Source of the DNA: Myxococcales bacterium
GTDB lineage: Bacteria > Myxococcota_A > Polyangia > Haliangiales > Haliangiaceae
Reading direction: 5' to 3'
Assembly (NCBI GenBank): GCA_016720595.1
Contig: JADKKI010000072.1
Span: 62,001 to 126,000, forward strand
Length of the DNA: 64,000 nt
Shown: in pieces, positions 1-8,962 of the stretch
Layout: every line of letters starts with the position of its first letter
How positions within the stretch are numbered: position 1 is the first letter of the stretch
Made by a program: the position numbers and the translations under genes
The notes under the pieces: generated by a model
What the model saw: the letters and a program-made list of their open reading frames with translations, nothing else
Database searches by the model: none
What the model was told of the DNA's origin: nothing

Positions 1-273
1 TTCGTCGGTCGTTGGGCGGGGCCGTTCAACTATCGCGGCCTGCTCGCACAGCTGAGCGTCGACGATCGCGACGAGGTGGTCGCCCTGTTTCTCGCCGACA
101 AGCGTAACTATGCCGTCCTCACGCATCTGGCGATGCTGGCCGACGGCTGCGGCAGCCGGGACGAGGCGTTCGATGCGGCATCGCTGGCGTTGCGCTTTCC
201 GATCGACGCGGCTGCTGCTCGTCCGCTGTGGTCTGCGTTGCTCGCCTCGGGATGGCTCGAGGAGGCCGGCTGA
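1..273 (+). CDS. C-terminal part of an unidentified protein, cut by the window edge
   Basis: The frame is open from base 1 and gives 90 residues ending in SGWLEEAG, so the start lies outside the window. I do not recognise the family. The visible part is mostly helical, with an alternating Ala/Leu/Asp pattern and a single cysteine. Its TGA overlaps the ATG of the next gene (TGATG at 271-275), so the two are translationally coupled. This makes it part of the aminotransferase and small-peptide unit that follows. It could be the end of a maturation or partner protein in a peptide-modifying cluster, but that is inferred only from position. Confidence 0.7.
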   Translation, partial: FVGRWAGPFNYRGLLAQLSVDDRDEVVALFLADKRNYAVLTHLAMLADGCGSRDEAFDAASLALRFPIDAAAARPLWSALLASGWLEEAG

Positions 274-1313
274 TGCCCGACGAGCTCGGCCCCGCGTTCC
301 GCACGTATCGGGACATCGATCCCGCTGCGCCGGAGGGCGACACCCTGAACCTCGCGTGGACCCGCGACGAGCGCGAGTGCCTGGCTCTCGACCTGAGCGC
401 GGTGCTCGCGAGCGAGCTGCGCGACGAGATCGATCACGAGCCGCACGCTCTCGATCGCTATCTCGTCCGCGATCCCTACGGCGAGGACACGATCGGGCCC
501 GCGATCGCGACCGCGTTCGGTCTCTCCGCATGGCATGGGCGCATCACCTGCGGTGCTGGGGTGGTCTCGCTGCTTCACGGCCTGGCGCGGCTCGCGTCGA
601 GGGATGTCGATCGGATCGTCGGTGACGTCTACCCAGACTGGCCGTACTGGGTCGCGCAGAGCCGCGGGGGCTCTGACGGCGGGGTGTGGTTTCTCGAGCG
701 CCCGAGCCTCTCCGGCGATGCGTTCGCCGATCTCGCCGAGCTGAGCGCGCTCTGCGACGAGGCCGCTCGCAGCAAGGCGATCGTCATCGTCGACGAATCC
801 AATGCCAACTACTACGCCCCGTCCTGGAGCGCGATCAACCTCGCGCTCGCGCGCGAAGACCTCGTCGTCCTGCGCGGGTTCTCGAAGGCGTACGGCCTCG
901 GTGGGCTGCGGCTGGGGTTCTGCGCGGCGTCGCCCGCGTTGACGGAGCGCATCCGCGGCGTGGTCCCACCGCTGCTGGCTTCTTCGCTGTCGCTGCGACT
1001 CGGCGCGCGCGTCCTCTCCTTGGGGGATCTCACCGCGCCGCTCCGCGCGCGCCTGGGCAGGCACAAACCGGCAACGATCCAGCTCCTCGAACGCGCCGGC
1101 GTCGACGCACTCGTACCGTCGAGCGAGCACCTGCCGTACGTCCTGTCGCGTGCGCCCCGCGAGCAGCTGAGCGCGCGTCTCGAGGCGCGCGGCGTCGTCG
1201 GCAAGGACCATCCGATGTGGTCCGCCAGCACCTCCTCGGTCGAGCACCTCTACCGGTTGAGCGTTCCCCTGAGCGACGCGCGTCTGGAACGCCTGCGGCA
1301 ACTTCTCGGCTGA
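273..1313 (+). CDS. PLP-dependent aminotransferase, class I/II (histidinol-phosphate aminotransferase-like)
   Basis: The product has 346 residues, close to the usual size of HisC-type fold-type I aminotransferases. FSKAYGLGGLRLGF near residue 203 is the PLP-lysine motif of the family, with the Lys in FSKAYG expected to form the Schiff base. VDESNANYY near residue 176 carries the Asp that would contact the pyridine nitrogen. The start is the ATG that overlaps the upstream stop. An upstream in-frame start at 228 is possible but would run 46 bases into the previous gene. No his genes are nearby. A 64-residue peptide gene starts 32 bp downstream, so a role in modifying that peptide or a small molecule is as likely as histidine synthesis. 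Confidence 0.85.
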   Translation: MPDELGPAFRTYRDIDPAAPEGDTLNLAWTRDERECLALDLSAVLASELRDEIDHEPHALDRYLVRDPYGEDTIGPAIATAFGLSAWHGRITCGAGVVSLLHGLARLASRDVDRIVGDVYPDWPYWVAQSRGGSDGGVWFLERPSLSGDAFADLAELSALCDEAARSKAIVIVDESNANYYAPSWSAINLALAREDLVVLRGFSKAYGLGGLRLGFCAASPALTERIRGVVPPLLASSLSLRLGARVLSLGDLTAPLRARLGRHKPATIQLLERAGVDALVPSSEHLPYVLSRAPREQLSARLEARGVVGKDHPMWSASTSSVEHLYRLSVPLSDARLERLRQLLG

Positions 1314-1345
1314 TGCGCGGGGGGCAACGTGCTAGCTTTTAGGGC

Positions 1346-1540
1346 ATGGCCGAGCAGAACCACAACTTCAACCTGAAGAATGTCGCGGTCGAGCTGATTC
1401 CGGAGGCAGGTCCCGCGCAACGCGCCGACCTCTCGGTGGAAGAGCTCGAGGCGATGCGCGTGAGCCGGCCCGCAGTCCCCGCGTCCAAGAATGGGCTCGA
1501 GGTGATCTGCGGCGCGAGCTGCGAGATCGGCGCGCACTGA
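1346..1540 (+). CDS. 64-residue peptide resembling a RiPP precursor
   Basis: A small gene starting with ATG 32 bp after the aminotransferase on the same strand. The N-terminal two-thirds is acidic and leader-like, with LSVEELEAMR around residues 28-37, similar in style to the LxxEELExV segment of many RiPP leaders. The C-terminus is short and different in character: a Pro/Ala/Ser/Lys stretch, then EVICGASCEIGAH with two cysteines four apart. No signal peptide or membrane segment is visible. The short CGASC tail superficially recalls copper-binding methanobactin cores, whose clusters also include an aminotransferase, but no other cluster gene is visible. Family assignment is not possible from the sequence alone. 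Confidence 0.6.
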   Translation: MAEQNHNFNLKNVAVELIPEAGPAQRADLSVEELEAMRVSRPAVPASKNGLEVICGASCEIGAH

Positions 1541-1641
1541 TCTCCGCAGCCGCTACAGGTCGCGACGAACGATCGAGATGGCGCTCGCAAGGTGTCGCCG
1601 TCGCTGCGGGCGCGCAGCCTCGTCAGGACCTCGGTTAGAGA

Positions 1642-3213
1642 TCAGGGCTTGCGGAGCTCGTCCCGGAGCTGGACGAGCGCTCTCTCGCCTGGGTGGGCCC
1701 GAAGGTACCGTTCTACCGCCCCGAGCGCCCGGTCACGATGGCTGTCGCGGAAGGCGTCGGCGTAGGTCTCGACCACGCGGGCGTCGTCCGACCAGCTCAC
1801 GTAGAGCGCTTCGATGACGTGCTGTCGCGACACTTCGTCGTCGATGGACGAGAACCCCAGCGCGAGCTGGAGACCCGTCTTCATGGCACGCGCCGAATCG
1901 GCAGGCGGTAACGCTCGCGGGGGCGCCACGGCGAGCGCGGCGTCGTACGTGACGCGGGCGGCCGGCAGGTAGCCTGCACCGACGAGCGCGGCGGCGAGCG
2001 CGTATGCAGCCGCCCCCCGATCACGCGGGACCACGAGCCGGTTGCCTTGCTCGGCGAGCGCCCGCGCGACGGCGAACACGGGATCGGTGCCGGCCGAGAG
2101 CGCCGCGAGCGTCTCGGGGCGCACGTCACCGCTGGCGATCGCCCACACCGCGGCCCACGCGCGGCCATCGGCAACGTCGAGCGGGTGCCATGGCACGTCC
2201 CTGGCGGTCACGGCCGGCAGGACGATCGCGTGCAGGCTGCCGTTCGAGCCGAGCACGAGCACGCCCCGCTCGTCGGGTGGCGTGACAAACGCCGGCCAGC
2301 CGCCCTGGTCGTCCTTCGCGCGCGCCGATGCTGCGAGTCGGCCGTGCCGCCACGCGAGCGCGCGTTGATTCGCGGGGGCGACGGCGATCGCCATGCCGTC
2401 GGGGCTCGCCGCGAGCCGCCCTCGCTCACCGAGCGAGAGCGTGCCGCGCAACAGGCCTTGCTCGAAGCGGTACAACGTACCGTCGTCGTCGAGCGCGAGG
2501 ATCGCGGAGGGCAGCACCACGGCGTCCTCGACGGCCTCAGCGAAGGGTGCGCGGAGCGTCTCGGAGATCACGCCGGTCCGGGTGTCCGCGACGAACAGCG
2601 CGTGGTTCGCCGGACTCTCGGCGTCGCGACCGCACGCGATCGCCACGCGCGCGCCGTCGCCCGAGAACCACGCTCGTCGCGGCAGCGTCAGCTGACCCGT
2701 GAGGCGATCGGGGTGACCGGGCTCGGCGCCGATCACGACGTCGTCCTTGCCGGTCGCCGCATCGACGAGGCTGACCTGGCCCGCCATCATCAGCGCGAGC
2801 CGGCGGCCGTCCGGCGAGAACACGAGGTCGCCCCACAAGGTGTCGGGCACCTCGACCTGCCAGGCCGTCTCGCCGGTCGAGCGCGACACGCGAAGCACAC
2901 GGTCGACCGACTCGGCGACCAGGCCAGTCGACGCGATCGCGTAGCGCCCATCCTCGGCGTTGGCTGCGAGCGGCGTCAGTTCGCCGCGGCGTTCGCCGTT
3001 CGCCGACCACGTCACGAGCTTGGCGCCGGCACGCACGAGCAACAGGCTGCGGTCGCTCGCGGTCGCGACCACCTCGCCGCCTGCTTCGAACGGCCTCACC
3101 TCGAGAGAGTGCGGGCGACCCGCCGGTGGCACACTCGAGGAGGTCGGGCCCGGATCCGTCTGCCGGCACGCAGGAGCCAAGGCACCGAGGAGCATCATCA
3201 GCGCGACCCGCAT
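1642..3213 (-). CDS. Lipoprotein with beta-propeller-like repeats and a helical C-terminal part
   Basis: I chose the ATG at 3213 because it places a lipoprotein signal at the N-terminus (MRVALMMLLGALAPACRQ, Cys at residue 16). An upstream start at 3261 would add 16 non-signal residues. The 523-residue product then has a low-complexity linker and repeated segments such as LVFSPDGRRLALMMAG and LAASPDGMAIAVA, typical of WD40/PD40-like propellers. The last 150 residues are Ala-rich and helical, possibly TPR-like, and end in RDELRKP. It probably sits in the outer membrane or periplasm. The specific role is unknown. Confidence 0.75.
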   Translation of the reverse strand: MRVALMMLLGALAPACRQTDPGPTSSSVPPAGRPHSLEVRPFEAGGEVVATASDRSLLLVRAGAKLVTWSANGERRGELTPLAANAEDGRYAIASTGLVAESVDRVLRVSRSTGETAWQVEVPDTLWGDLVFSPDGRRLALMMAGQVSLVDAATGKDDVVIGAEPGHPDRLTGQLTLPRRAWFSGDGARVAIACGRDAESPANHALFVADTRTGVISETLRAPFAEAVEDAVVLPSAILALDDDGTLYRFEQGLLRGTLSLGERGRLAASPDGMAIAVAPANQRALAWRHGRLAASARAKDDQGGWPAFVTPPDERGVLVLGSNGSLHAIVLPAVTARDVPWHPLDVADGRAWAAVWAIASGDVRPETLAALSAGTDPVFAVARALAEQGNRLVVPRDRGAAAYALAAALVGAGYLPAARVTYDAALAVAPPRALPPADSARAMKTGLQLALGFSSIDDEVSRQHVIEALYVSWSDDARVVETYADAFRDSHRDRALGAVERYLRAHPGERALVQLRDELRKP

Positions 3214-3486
3214 GTCGGTATCTTGCACCGTGACACATCGCCGCCGTTCCAGACGGTCCAAGAATCAGCCGGGTGGCCGTGCACCGCCACACGTCAGGAA
3301 GCGCGTATGGCGAATGCCCGCGGCGATGCCTAGGTCCCAGTCGCCGCCCGCCGACGGCGCGGAACTTCCGAAAATCGTGGACCCGTGGTCGAAACATTCG
3401 CCCGGTCAGGGTCCGGATCGCGTCGAAGCTCCAGGATCCCCGTCGGGTCTTGCATCCCGCCAGGCCACCGGCTGAGACTGAACTCG

Positions 3487-4083
3487 ATGGTCCAGGATGT
3501 GAGGTCCCAGGTCGATGTATCGCCCGATGCGGGTCGGCTGACGTTTGCTCTCAACGTGACGCTCGACGGGTGTTGTGACCATCGCGAGGGAATCGCGGAC
3601 GCCGAGCTGCACGACCACTTCACGCAGCTGATCGGTACGGCGGGGGCGATGCTCTACGGGCGCAAGACGTACGAGCTGATGGAGGACCACTGGCCGGCAG
3701 TGGCGCGCGACGAGACGGCGTCGCGATCGGATCGGGATTGGGCGCGAAAGCTGGACGCCATGCCGAAGTATGTGGTGTCAGCATCACGCAGCGAATACCC
3801 GTGGAACAACAGCTTCCACCTGGATGGGGACTTGCGGGAGGCGGTGACCCGGCTCAAGGAGAGGACGCCGCAGGGTGTGCTCGTCGGCAGCCCCATGCTC
3901 TCCGCCGCACTCGAGCGGCTCGGGCTGATCGACGAGTACCATCTCGTCATCCACCCGGTCATCGCCGGCCACGGGCCGAACCTGTTCCAGGGCCTGGAGC
4001 GCTCGCGGCACCTCGAGCTCGTGTCGACGACGCGCCTGACCTCCGGCGTCATGGCGATGCACTATCGGCGCAAGGAAGGATGA
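3487..4083 (+). CDS. Dihydrofolate reductase family protein (RibD C-terminal-like)
   Basis: The 198-residue product from ATG 3487 carries the hallmarks of the RibD_C/DHFR-like family: LTFALNVTLDGCC at the start, MLYGRKTYELMEDHWP in the middle, KYVVSASRSEYPWNN, and DEYHLVIHPVIAGHGPNLFQ near the end. Such proteins are NADPH-dependent reductases related to the RibD reductase domain, but most family members have no assigned substrate. An in-frame extension up to 3385 is open but does not resemble the family, so I exclude it. The gene stands alone, 76 bp before an unrelated envelope protein gene. Confidence 0.85.
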   Translation: MVQDVRSQVDVSPDAGRLTFALNVTLDGCCDHREGIADAELHDHFTQLIGTAGAMLYGRKTYELMEDHWPAVARDETASRSDRDWARKLDAMPKYVVSASRSEYPWNNSFHLDGDLREAVTRLKERTPQGVLVGSPMLSAALERLGLIDEYHLVIHPVIAGHGPNLFQGLERSRHLELVSTTRLTSGVMAMHYRRKEG

Positions 4084-4159
4084 ACGAGGCGTCGAGCCGC
4101 GCGTGCAATGGCATCGCGAGCCGGCGGGATCGTCCCCGAGGGGTAGTACGCTCGCCGTG

Positions 4160-5428
4160 ATGCGCCGCCTGATGTTGGTCGCCAGTCTGCTGTGCCTGGC
4201 CTCGCGGGTCGAAGCGGAGGACACACCAGCAGGGGCGCCGATTCGCGTCTCGATCCAGTGCGAGCGGCTCGGGCGCACCAAGGCGTGTCCCGCGTTCCTC
4301 ACGGGGATCGTCGACGAGAACAAGGTCCTCCTGAGCTCGCCGCGAGCGGTCGCGGACGTCGTGATCTATGCGACCGCGAACGAGGTCGCGCTGCTCGATC
4401 GAGTGCATCTCAGGTTCGTGGGCCAGATGGCCGGCACGCCGGCACCCGTCGAGATCGATGTCGAGCTCGACACGCGCACGACGGACGACGTGCAACGCGC
4501 GACGCTCACCCCGGCGTTCCTCCGCGGCATCGCGCTGTTCGTCGCCACCCGCCATCCGGGCGCGGTCTCCGTGGCGCTGACGGTGCCCGACGCGATGGCG
4601 ACGACGAAGGCCCCCACCTCGCCATGGGGCCTCGTGCTCGGGCTGGCGGGGAACGCGAGCTACACGGCCAAGTACCGCACCGCGGGCACGCAGCTCTACC
4701 TCATCGGGCGCTACCTGCGGCGCAACGTGCGCGCCTTCGCGCTGCAGTCGCTGTCGGCCAGCCTCAATCGCCAGCCTCCGCTGAAGCTCGAGGACGGTAC
4801 GCTGATCGCGCTCGACAGCGAGCAATGGAAGTACCGTGGTGGTGCCGAGGCCATCTACTCGTGGTGTGACAGGTGGTCGATCGGCGTCGGCAGCTACACG
4901 TTCTTCGAGGATCCGAAGGCGCAGTACGCGTACAACTCGCGCAATCGCGTGGCGATCGAGTGGGACAGGTTCCCTGCCGACGATCCACGCGGTAACCGCC
5001 TCGGCGTGTTCTATCACGTCGGCTGGATCGTCGAGCGCTACAACATTCGCAACGAGCTGGGCGAGCGATTCGCGCAGTACCCGAGCCACGGGATCGACGC
5101 CGTCGGCAGCGTTCGCAGTGACCGGATCTCGTATGGGCTCAATCTCGCGAGCGACGTGCAGGTCGACCACCCACGGCGCCGGCTGCTGCTCACGGCATCA
5201 CCGTTCATGACGATCCAGATCGGCAACCACATCGATCTCAACCTCACGTTCTCGATCACGCAGCGCACGTTTCCTGCCCCCGATCCGGCGGCGATCGATC
5301 CATCGGACTTCGAGCAGCTGTCGCGTCTGTCGTACGCGGAGCCGCTGTCCGTGAACGGCTCGATCGGTCTGACGTTTCATCTGGATCCGACGAACGGCGT
5401 CCGGAACGATCGCCTCGAATCGATCTAG
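4160..5428 (+). CDS. Exported protein of unknown function, probable outer-membrane association
   Basis: ATG 4160 gives a clear Sec signal peptide (MRRLMLVASLLCLASRVEA) on a 422-residue product. Residues about 25-160 form a soluble domain. From roughly residue 155 the sequence alternates polar and aromatic residues (GNASYTAKYRTAGTQLYLIGRYLRRN, GVFYHVGWIVERYNIRNELG), as in beta-strands of outer-membrane barrels. The protein does not end in the typical terminal aromatic residue. I do not recognise a named family. The gene converges with the kinase gene, 28 bp away. Confidence 0.75.
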   Translation: MRRLMLVASLLCLASRVEAEDTPAGAPIRVSIQCERLGRTKACPAFLTGIVDENKVLLSSPRAVADVVIYATANEVALLDRVHLRFVGQMAGTPAPVEIDVELDTRTTDDVQRATLTPAFLRGIALFVATRHPGAVSVALTVPDAMATTKAPTSPWGLVLGLAGNASYTAKYRTAGTQLYLIGRYLRRNVRAFALQSLSASLNRQPPLKLEDGTLIALDSEQWKYRGGAEAIYSWCDRWSIGVGSYTFFEDPKAQYAYNSRNRVAIEWDRFPADDPRGNRLGVFYHVGWIVERYNIRNELGERFAQYPSHGIDAVGSVRSDRISYGLNLASDVQVDHPRRRLLLTASPFMTIQIGNHIDLNLTFSITQRTFPAPDPAAIDPSDFEQLSRLSYAEPLSVNGSIGLTFHLDPTNGVRNDRLESI

Positions 5429-5456
5429 GTCGACGACGCCTGGGTCCGGCGCTTCG

Positions 5457-6743
5457 TCACCGGCCCATGATCCAGGCCAGCACTGCCGCCGCGAGCGCGA
5501 CGAGTACAACGATCCCGAGCACCCATCGACGTTGCGGCCGAGGCGGGGTGCGCGCGGCATCGTCTTCCAGGGCCGCGAGGTTCCCCGCGTCAACGGTCGG
5601 CAGACCGGCCGGGGTCGCAGAGTCCACGAACAGCTCCGTGTTGAAGGTCGCGTCGGGCGCGGGCGGCAAGTCCGCGGTTGCCGTGCCGTTGCCTTGGAGC
5701 GACTTGAACTCGAACAGCGCCTCCTCGATCAGCCGGTGGATGAACGAGCCCTGTGCCAGGCGAGCGTTCTCCCGCTCGCGCATCGCAGCCTGCACGATGG
5801 TCGCGAGGTCGTAACTGCTCACCGGCTGCGCGAACTGGAACATGAAGCGCGACAGATCCTGCCCGAGCTCGCGTGCGCTCGAGTATCGATCGTGGCGGTC
5901 GCGAGCGAGGGCGCGGGTGATGATTCGCTCCAGCTCGGGAGGCACGCTGCGGTTGATCTGCGAGATCGGCGGGACCTTCGCGGCCTGGACCTTGTGGAGG
6001 ATCTGAACGTCGGTGTCGCTGGTGAACAGGCGCTGCGAAGCGAGCAGCTCCCACAAGATGATCCCGACGGCGAAGATATCGGCGCGGCAGTCGACCTCCT
6101 CGCCATTCGCCGCTTCGGGCGAGAGATAGGCGAACTTGCCCTTGATGATGCCGGGTTCACTCTCCTCGAGCTGGGAGCTGGCCTTCGCCAGCCCGAAGTC
6201 GACGATCTTGACCTCGCCGTGCTTCGTGACGAGCACGTTCGGTGGGGACACGTCGCGATGTACGAGGCCGAGCGAAGCGCCGCTGCGATCGGTCAGCTCG
6301 TGGGCGTAGCTGAGGCCCTTGCAGATCTCGTGGGCGATGTACGTGGCGGCGGGGATCGGGAAGGTCCTTCCCGTGTTCCGCATCGAGGTGGCGATCGACT
6401 TGAGGTTCGCACCGTCAACGAACTCCATGACGATGAAGTACGCCTCGTCACGCACGCCGATGTCGAACACCTGGACGCAGTTGGAGTGCGAGAGCTGGGC
6501 AGACAGCCGCGCCTCGTCCAGGAACATCGAGATGAACTTCGAGTTCCGGCCCAGCTGAGGCAGCACGCGCTTGATCGCGACCTGCTTGTGAAACCCCTCG
6601 AGCCCGGTGCTCTCGGCACGAAACACCTCGGCCATACCGCCCGACTCGAGCTTCTCGATCACGCGGTAGCGCTGCGCGGTCTCACCAGCGGACCGCGCCG
6701 CCGGATCGGCCCGGATCGGCGGAGGCTCGCTGCGCGACGCCAT
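5457..6743 (-). CDS. Membrane-anchored Hanks-type Ser/Thr protein kinase
   Basis: The 428-residue product (ATG 6743; ATG 6761 is an alternative) has a complete eukaryotic-like kinase domain at about residues 26-290. Visible elements are a glycine loop ESGGMAEVF (33-41), the ATP lysine in VAIKR (Lys58), the catalytic loop HRDVSPPNVL, the metal-binding DFGLAK and the activation segment ending GKFAYLSPE. Between the domain and the C-terminus is a Pro/Ala-rich linker. A single membrane helix, WVLGIVVLVALAAAVLAWI, lies at the very end, so the kinase domain is cytoplasmic and anchored by its tail. There is no extracellular sensor domain. Many such kinases occur in myxobacteria. It is divergent from the lipoprotein gene at 6925. 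Confidence 0.95.
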   Translation of the reverse strand: MASRSEPPPIRADPAARSAGETAQRYRVIEKLESGGMAEVFRAESTGLEGFHKQVAIKRVLPQLGRNSKFISMFLDEARLSAQLSHSNCVQVFDIGVRDEAYFIVMEFVDGANLKSIATSMRNTGRTFPIPAATYIAHEICKGLSYAHELTDRSGASLGLVHRDVSPPNVLVTKHGEVKIVDFGLAKASSQLEESEPGIIKGKFAYLSPEAANGEEVDCRADIFAVGIILWELLASQRLFTSDTDVQILHKVQAAKVPPISQINRSVPPELERIITRALARDRHDRYSSARELGQDLSRFMFQFAQPVSSYDLATIVQAAMRERENARLAQGSFIHRLIEEALFEFKSLQGNGTATADLPPAPDATFNTELFVDSATPAGLPTVDAGNLAALEDDAARTPPRPQRRWVLGIVVLVALAAAVLAWIMGR

Positions 6744-6924
6744 CCTCGTCGGCCAGCTCATCCAACGATGATATCGCCGCGCTCGTGCATCTCCACAGGT
6801 ATCGAAGGCGACCGTGCGACCTGAGGAGAATCGGGCGGTTGGCATCGTCGTCGTGGGTGGAAACGGGGGCGCATGCGGCGTTCGAAACTTGTGCACGCCA
6901 ACGCAGCGGCACTACTGTGGACGG

Positions 6925-7515
6925 ATGACTCTGAGCCGTGTGGTGAGTGTGTGTGTCGTCGCGTGTATCGCGTGCTCGTGCGGAGGCTCGGGTAGCCCCG
7001 GCGTGGATGCCCTGGTGTCCGGCGCGGATGCACCGAGCGTGGACGCGCCAGCACCCGATGCCCCTGCGGTCGTGGGAGGCGCGATGTGGACGCTCGCGCC
7101 GAACCCGACGTGCACGAGCACGATGGCGCCGTTGTGCTTGAATCAGGCCGGGGGCGGCGGCTATCAGCTCGCGGCGTCCGCCGCATGTCCGCTGAACAAC
7201 GGCCTGGCGATCTATCTCCCCGGCGACACCACCGTCCCCGCGGCGGGGACGTACACGGTGAGGACCGTGACCGGCTTCGCGGACCTCATCAACCTCCCGG
7301 CGGGGCAGGTCGCCATCCAGGTGACCTATCATCCCAACGGCTCGACGCAGGAGCTGTGGTGGTCGCAATCGGGGACGGTCACCGTCACCAACACGGCCGG
7401 GAAGGTCGGCTACTCGATGACGGATATCCCGACCAAGAAGAGCGGCCTCGGGGTCGCGGCGAACCTGACCGCGACGGCTCAGTGCCCGTGTACAGGGATC
7501 GGTTGCACGCCCTGA
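6925..7515 (+). CDS. Lipoprotein with Asp/Ala/Pro-rich linker
   Basis: ATG 6925 gives a lipoprotein signal with SVCVVACIACSC, followed by a linker rich in DAxxSGADAPSVDAPAPDAP. The body from about residue 50 is a compact Cys-containing beta-rich domain of about 140 residues ending CPCTGIGCTP. It has 196 residues in all. I do not recognise the domain. The linker style is shared with several other lipoproteins in this window and is presumably a spacer that holds the domain away from the membrane. Expression probably depends on the 181-bp region shared with the divergent kinase gene. Confidence 0.75.
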   Translation: MTLSRVVSVCVVACIACSCGGSGSPGVDALVSGADAPSVDAPAPDAPAVVGGAMWTLAPNPTCTSTMAPLCLNQAGGGGYQLAASAACPLNNGLAIYLPGDTTVPAAGTYTVRTVTGFADLINLPAGQVAIQVTYHPNGSTQELWWSQSGTVTVTNTAGKVGYSMTDIPTKKSGLGVAANLTATAQCPCTGIGCTP

Positions 7516-7573
7516 TGGCGCGCGATGCGGGGCGCGGCGCGTGGTTCGGGGCGCGCTGTCGCCTGATCACCAA

Positions 7574-8227
7574 CTAATCGGCGCGCGCGGGCCCCGGGGG
7601 CATCGCGAACGCGCTCGAGAACGCCTCGATCAGCTTCGGGCTGCCGATGATCTCGGTGCGATGCTCGTCGAACGACAGCTGGAGTCGGCCCTGTCCCACG
7701 AAGTCGGCCGTGAACCACTCGGCGTCCCCACGGAGCCAGCCGCCTGCCTCCTCGAGGCATAGAAACAGCGCGCGATCGCCGAGCCGAACCTCGGTAAAGT
7801 ACCGGCTTCCGGACGTCTGCGTCGGACGGTCGTCGGGAATCTCCTCTTCGAGGAGCAGCCGTCTCGACTCGGCCAGCGGCTCTGACGTGCCGGTCAGCTT
7901 CCGCGCGACCGCCTGGCAGCTGCGCAGCACGCTGTCGATCGAATGAGGGGAGGGCGGGATCGTGGCAGTGACGACGCCGTCGATCGGGAGCGCTCCGCGT
8001 GACGCGACCAGCACCTCGACCAGGACGTCTGGTGGGCACGCGTACGACGGTCGCCCGGTCGTCAGCAGATCGAGGACCGGTTGATCGATGCTGCCGCCCC
8101 CCTGCGCGTAGGCAGGGACTCCCGGTCGCTCCTTGTCCGCGCCCATCCACTGCAGCACGCCCGTGCGCAGGTCGAGGGTGACGCTCCAGTCCGAGTCGGG
8201 CGTGCTCCAGCTCCATTGACGTGCCAT
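7574..8227 (-). CDS. Conserved-looking cytoplasmic protein of unknown function
   Basis: From ATG 8227 the product is 217 residues (MARQWSWSTPDSDWSV...). ATG 8236 would add three residues. The sequence has no signal peptide or membrane segment and mixes beta-type stretches (WSVTLDLRTGVLQWM, RYFTEVRLGDRALFLCLEEAGGWL) with a helical C-terminus (SPKLIEAFSSAFAMPPG). I do not recognise the family. The codon use is normal for the neighbourhood and the open frame is well defined, so it is very likely a real gene. It diverges from the gene at 8311 with 83 bp between them. Confidence 0.65.
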   Translation of the reverse strand: MARQWSWSTPDSDWSVTLDLRTGVLQWMGADKERPGVPAYAQGGGSIDQPVLDLLTTGRPSYACPPDVLVEVLVASRGALPIDGVVTATIPPSPHSIDSVLRSCQAVARKLTGTSEPLAESRRLLLEEEIPDDRPTQTSGSRYFTEVRLGDRALFLCLEEAGGWLRGDAEWFTADFVGQGRLQLSFDEHRTEIIGSPKLIEAFSSAFAMPPGPARAD

Positions 8228-8310
8228 GCGCTCCATCATAGCGCCGAGGACTCGGCTGGATCCCCGGCACGCCTGTCCGCCGCACGCGCTCGTGTGCTTA
8301 GATCGCGGAC

Positions 8311-8959
8311 GTGCAATCCGCCGAAGCATGGACGGCCCTGGGAGAGCTCCTGGCCCGCGAGCTCGAGCTCGCGACCGACGACGCGACGACCCGGTTCGCC
8401 AGCGAGATCGAATTGCGCTTCCAGTACTTCAGGGGGTGCGCAAGTGGTGGCAAGGCGGACGCGCCTCGAGATGCGGGACCTGCTCCTGTCCTATGCGGGT
8501 GAGACTCGAGAGCTCGCGGTGCGCGGCAATCTCCGCGGGCTGTGGGAGCACGTCGACGCCGAGTACGGCGAGGATCCCGCCGAGACCCGCTGGACCGAGT
8601 TCGATCGCTTCATCCACGAGGAGCTCGAGGCGGTACACGCGGAAGGCGATCGCCTGATCGCGGCCCTCGGCAGCCTCGACACGCAGATGGCGAATCGCCG
8701 CGCGTGGGGCTGGCCGCTCGAGCCGCGCGGGCAGCTGCGCGAGGTGCTCGCGGACTGGCGTGCGGCTGCTGCGGAGCGCATGAACATCGCACCCGAGGCG
8801 CTCCTCGATCCTGCGTCGGTTCGGGATCGCCCCGTGTTCGTCTGGGACGAGACCGCGACCAACGTCGCGAACCTCGCGACCTGGCTCCAGGACCGCGCGG
8901 CGTGGGCCCGCGCGCTGCACGATCTCGAGCCGCTCGTCGCGAAGTACCGGCCGTCGTGA
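8311..8959 (+). CDS. Protein of unknown function, frame broken near 8430-8465
   Basis: Coding potential begins at GTG 8311 (MQSAEAWTALGELLARELELATDD...) and continues to about 8430. It then reappears in another frame from about 8460 to the TGA at 8957 (EMRDLLLSYAGETRELAVRG... AKYRPS). The short stretch between reads sensibly in the third frame (GVRKWWQGGR). Two single missing bases, the first in the GGGGG run at about 8432, would restore one 215-220 residue helical protein. It contains WTEFDRFIHEELEAVHAEGDRL and VFVWDETATNVANLATWLQDR. The family is not recognised. Either the sequence has consensus errors or the gene is decaying. Confidence 0.6.
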
Positions 8960-8962
8960 GCC

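Noticed and set aside
108..1301. Long minus-strand open frame of about 400 codons opposite the aminotransferase gene
   Set aside because: It is an Arg/Ala/Pro-rich shadow of the plus-strand aminotransferase, whose motifs are clear. High-GC genes commonly leave the opposite frame open.
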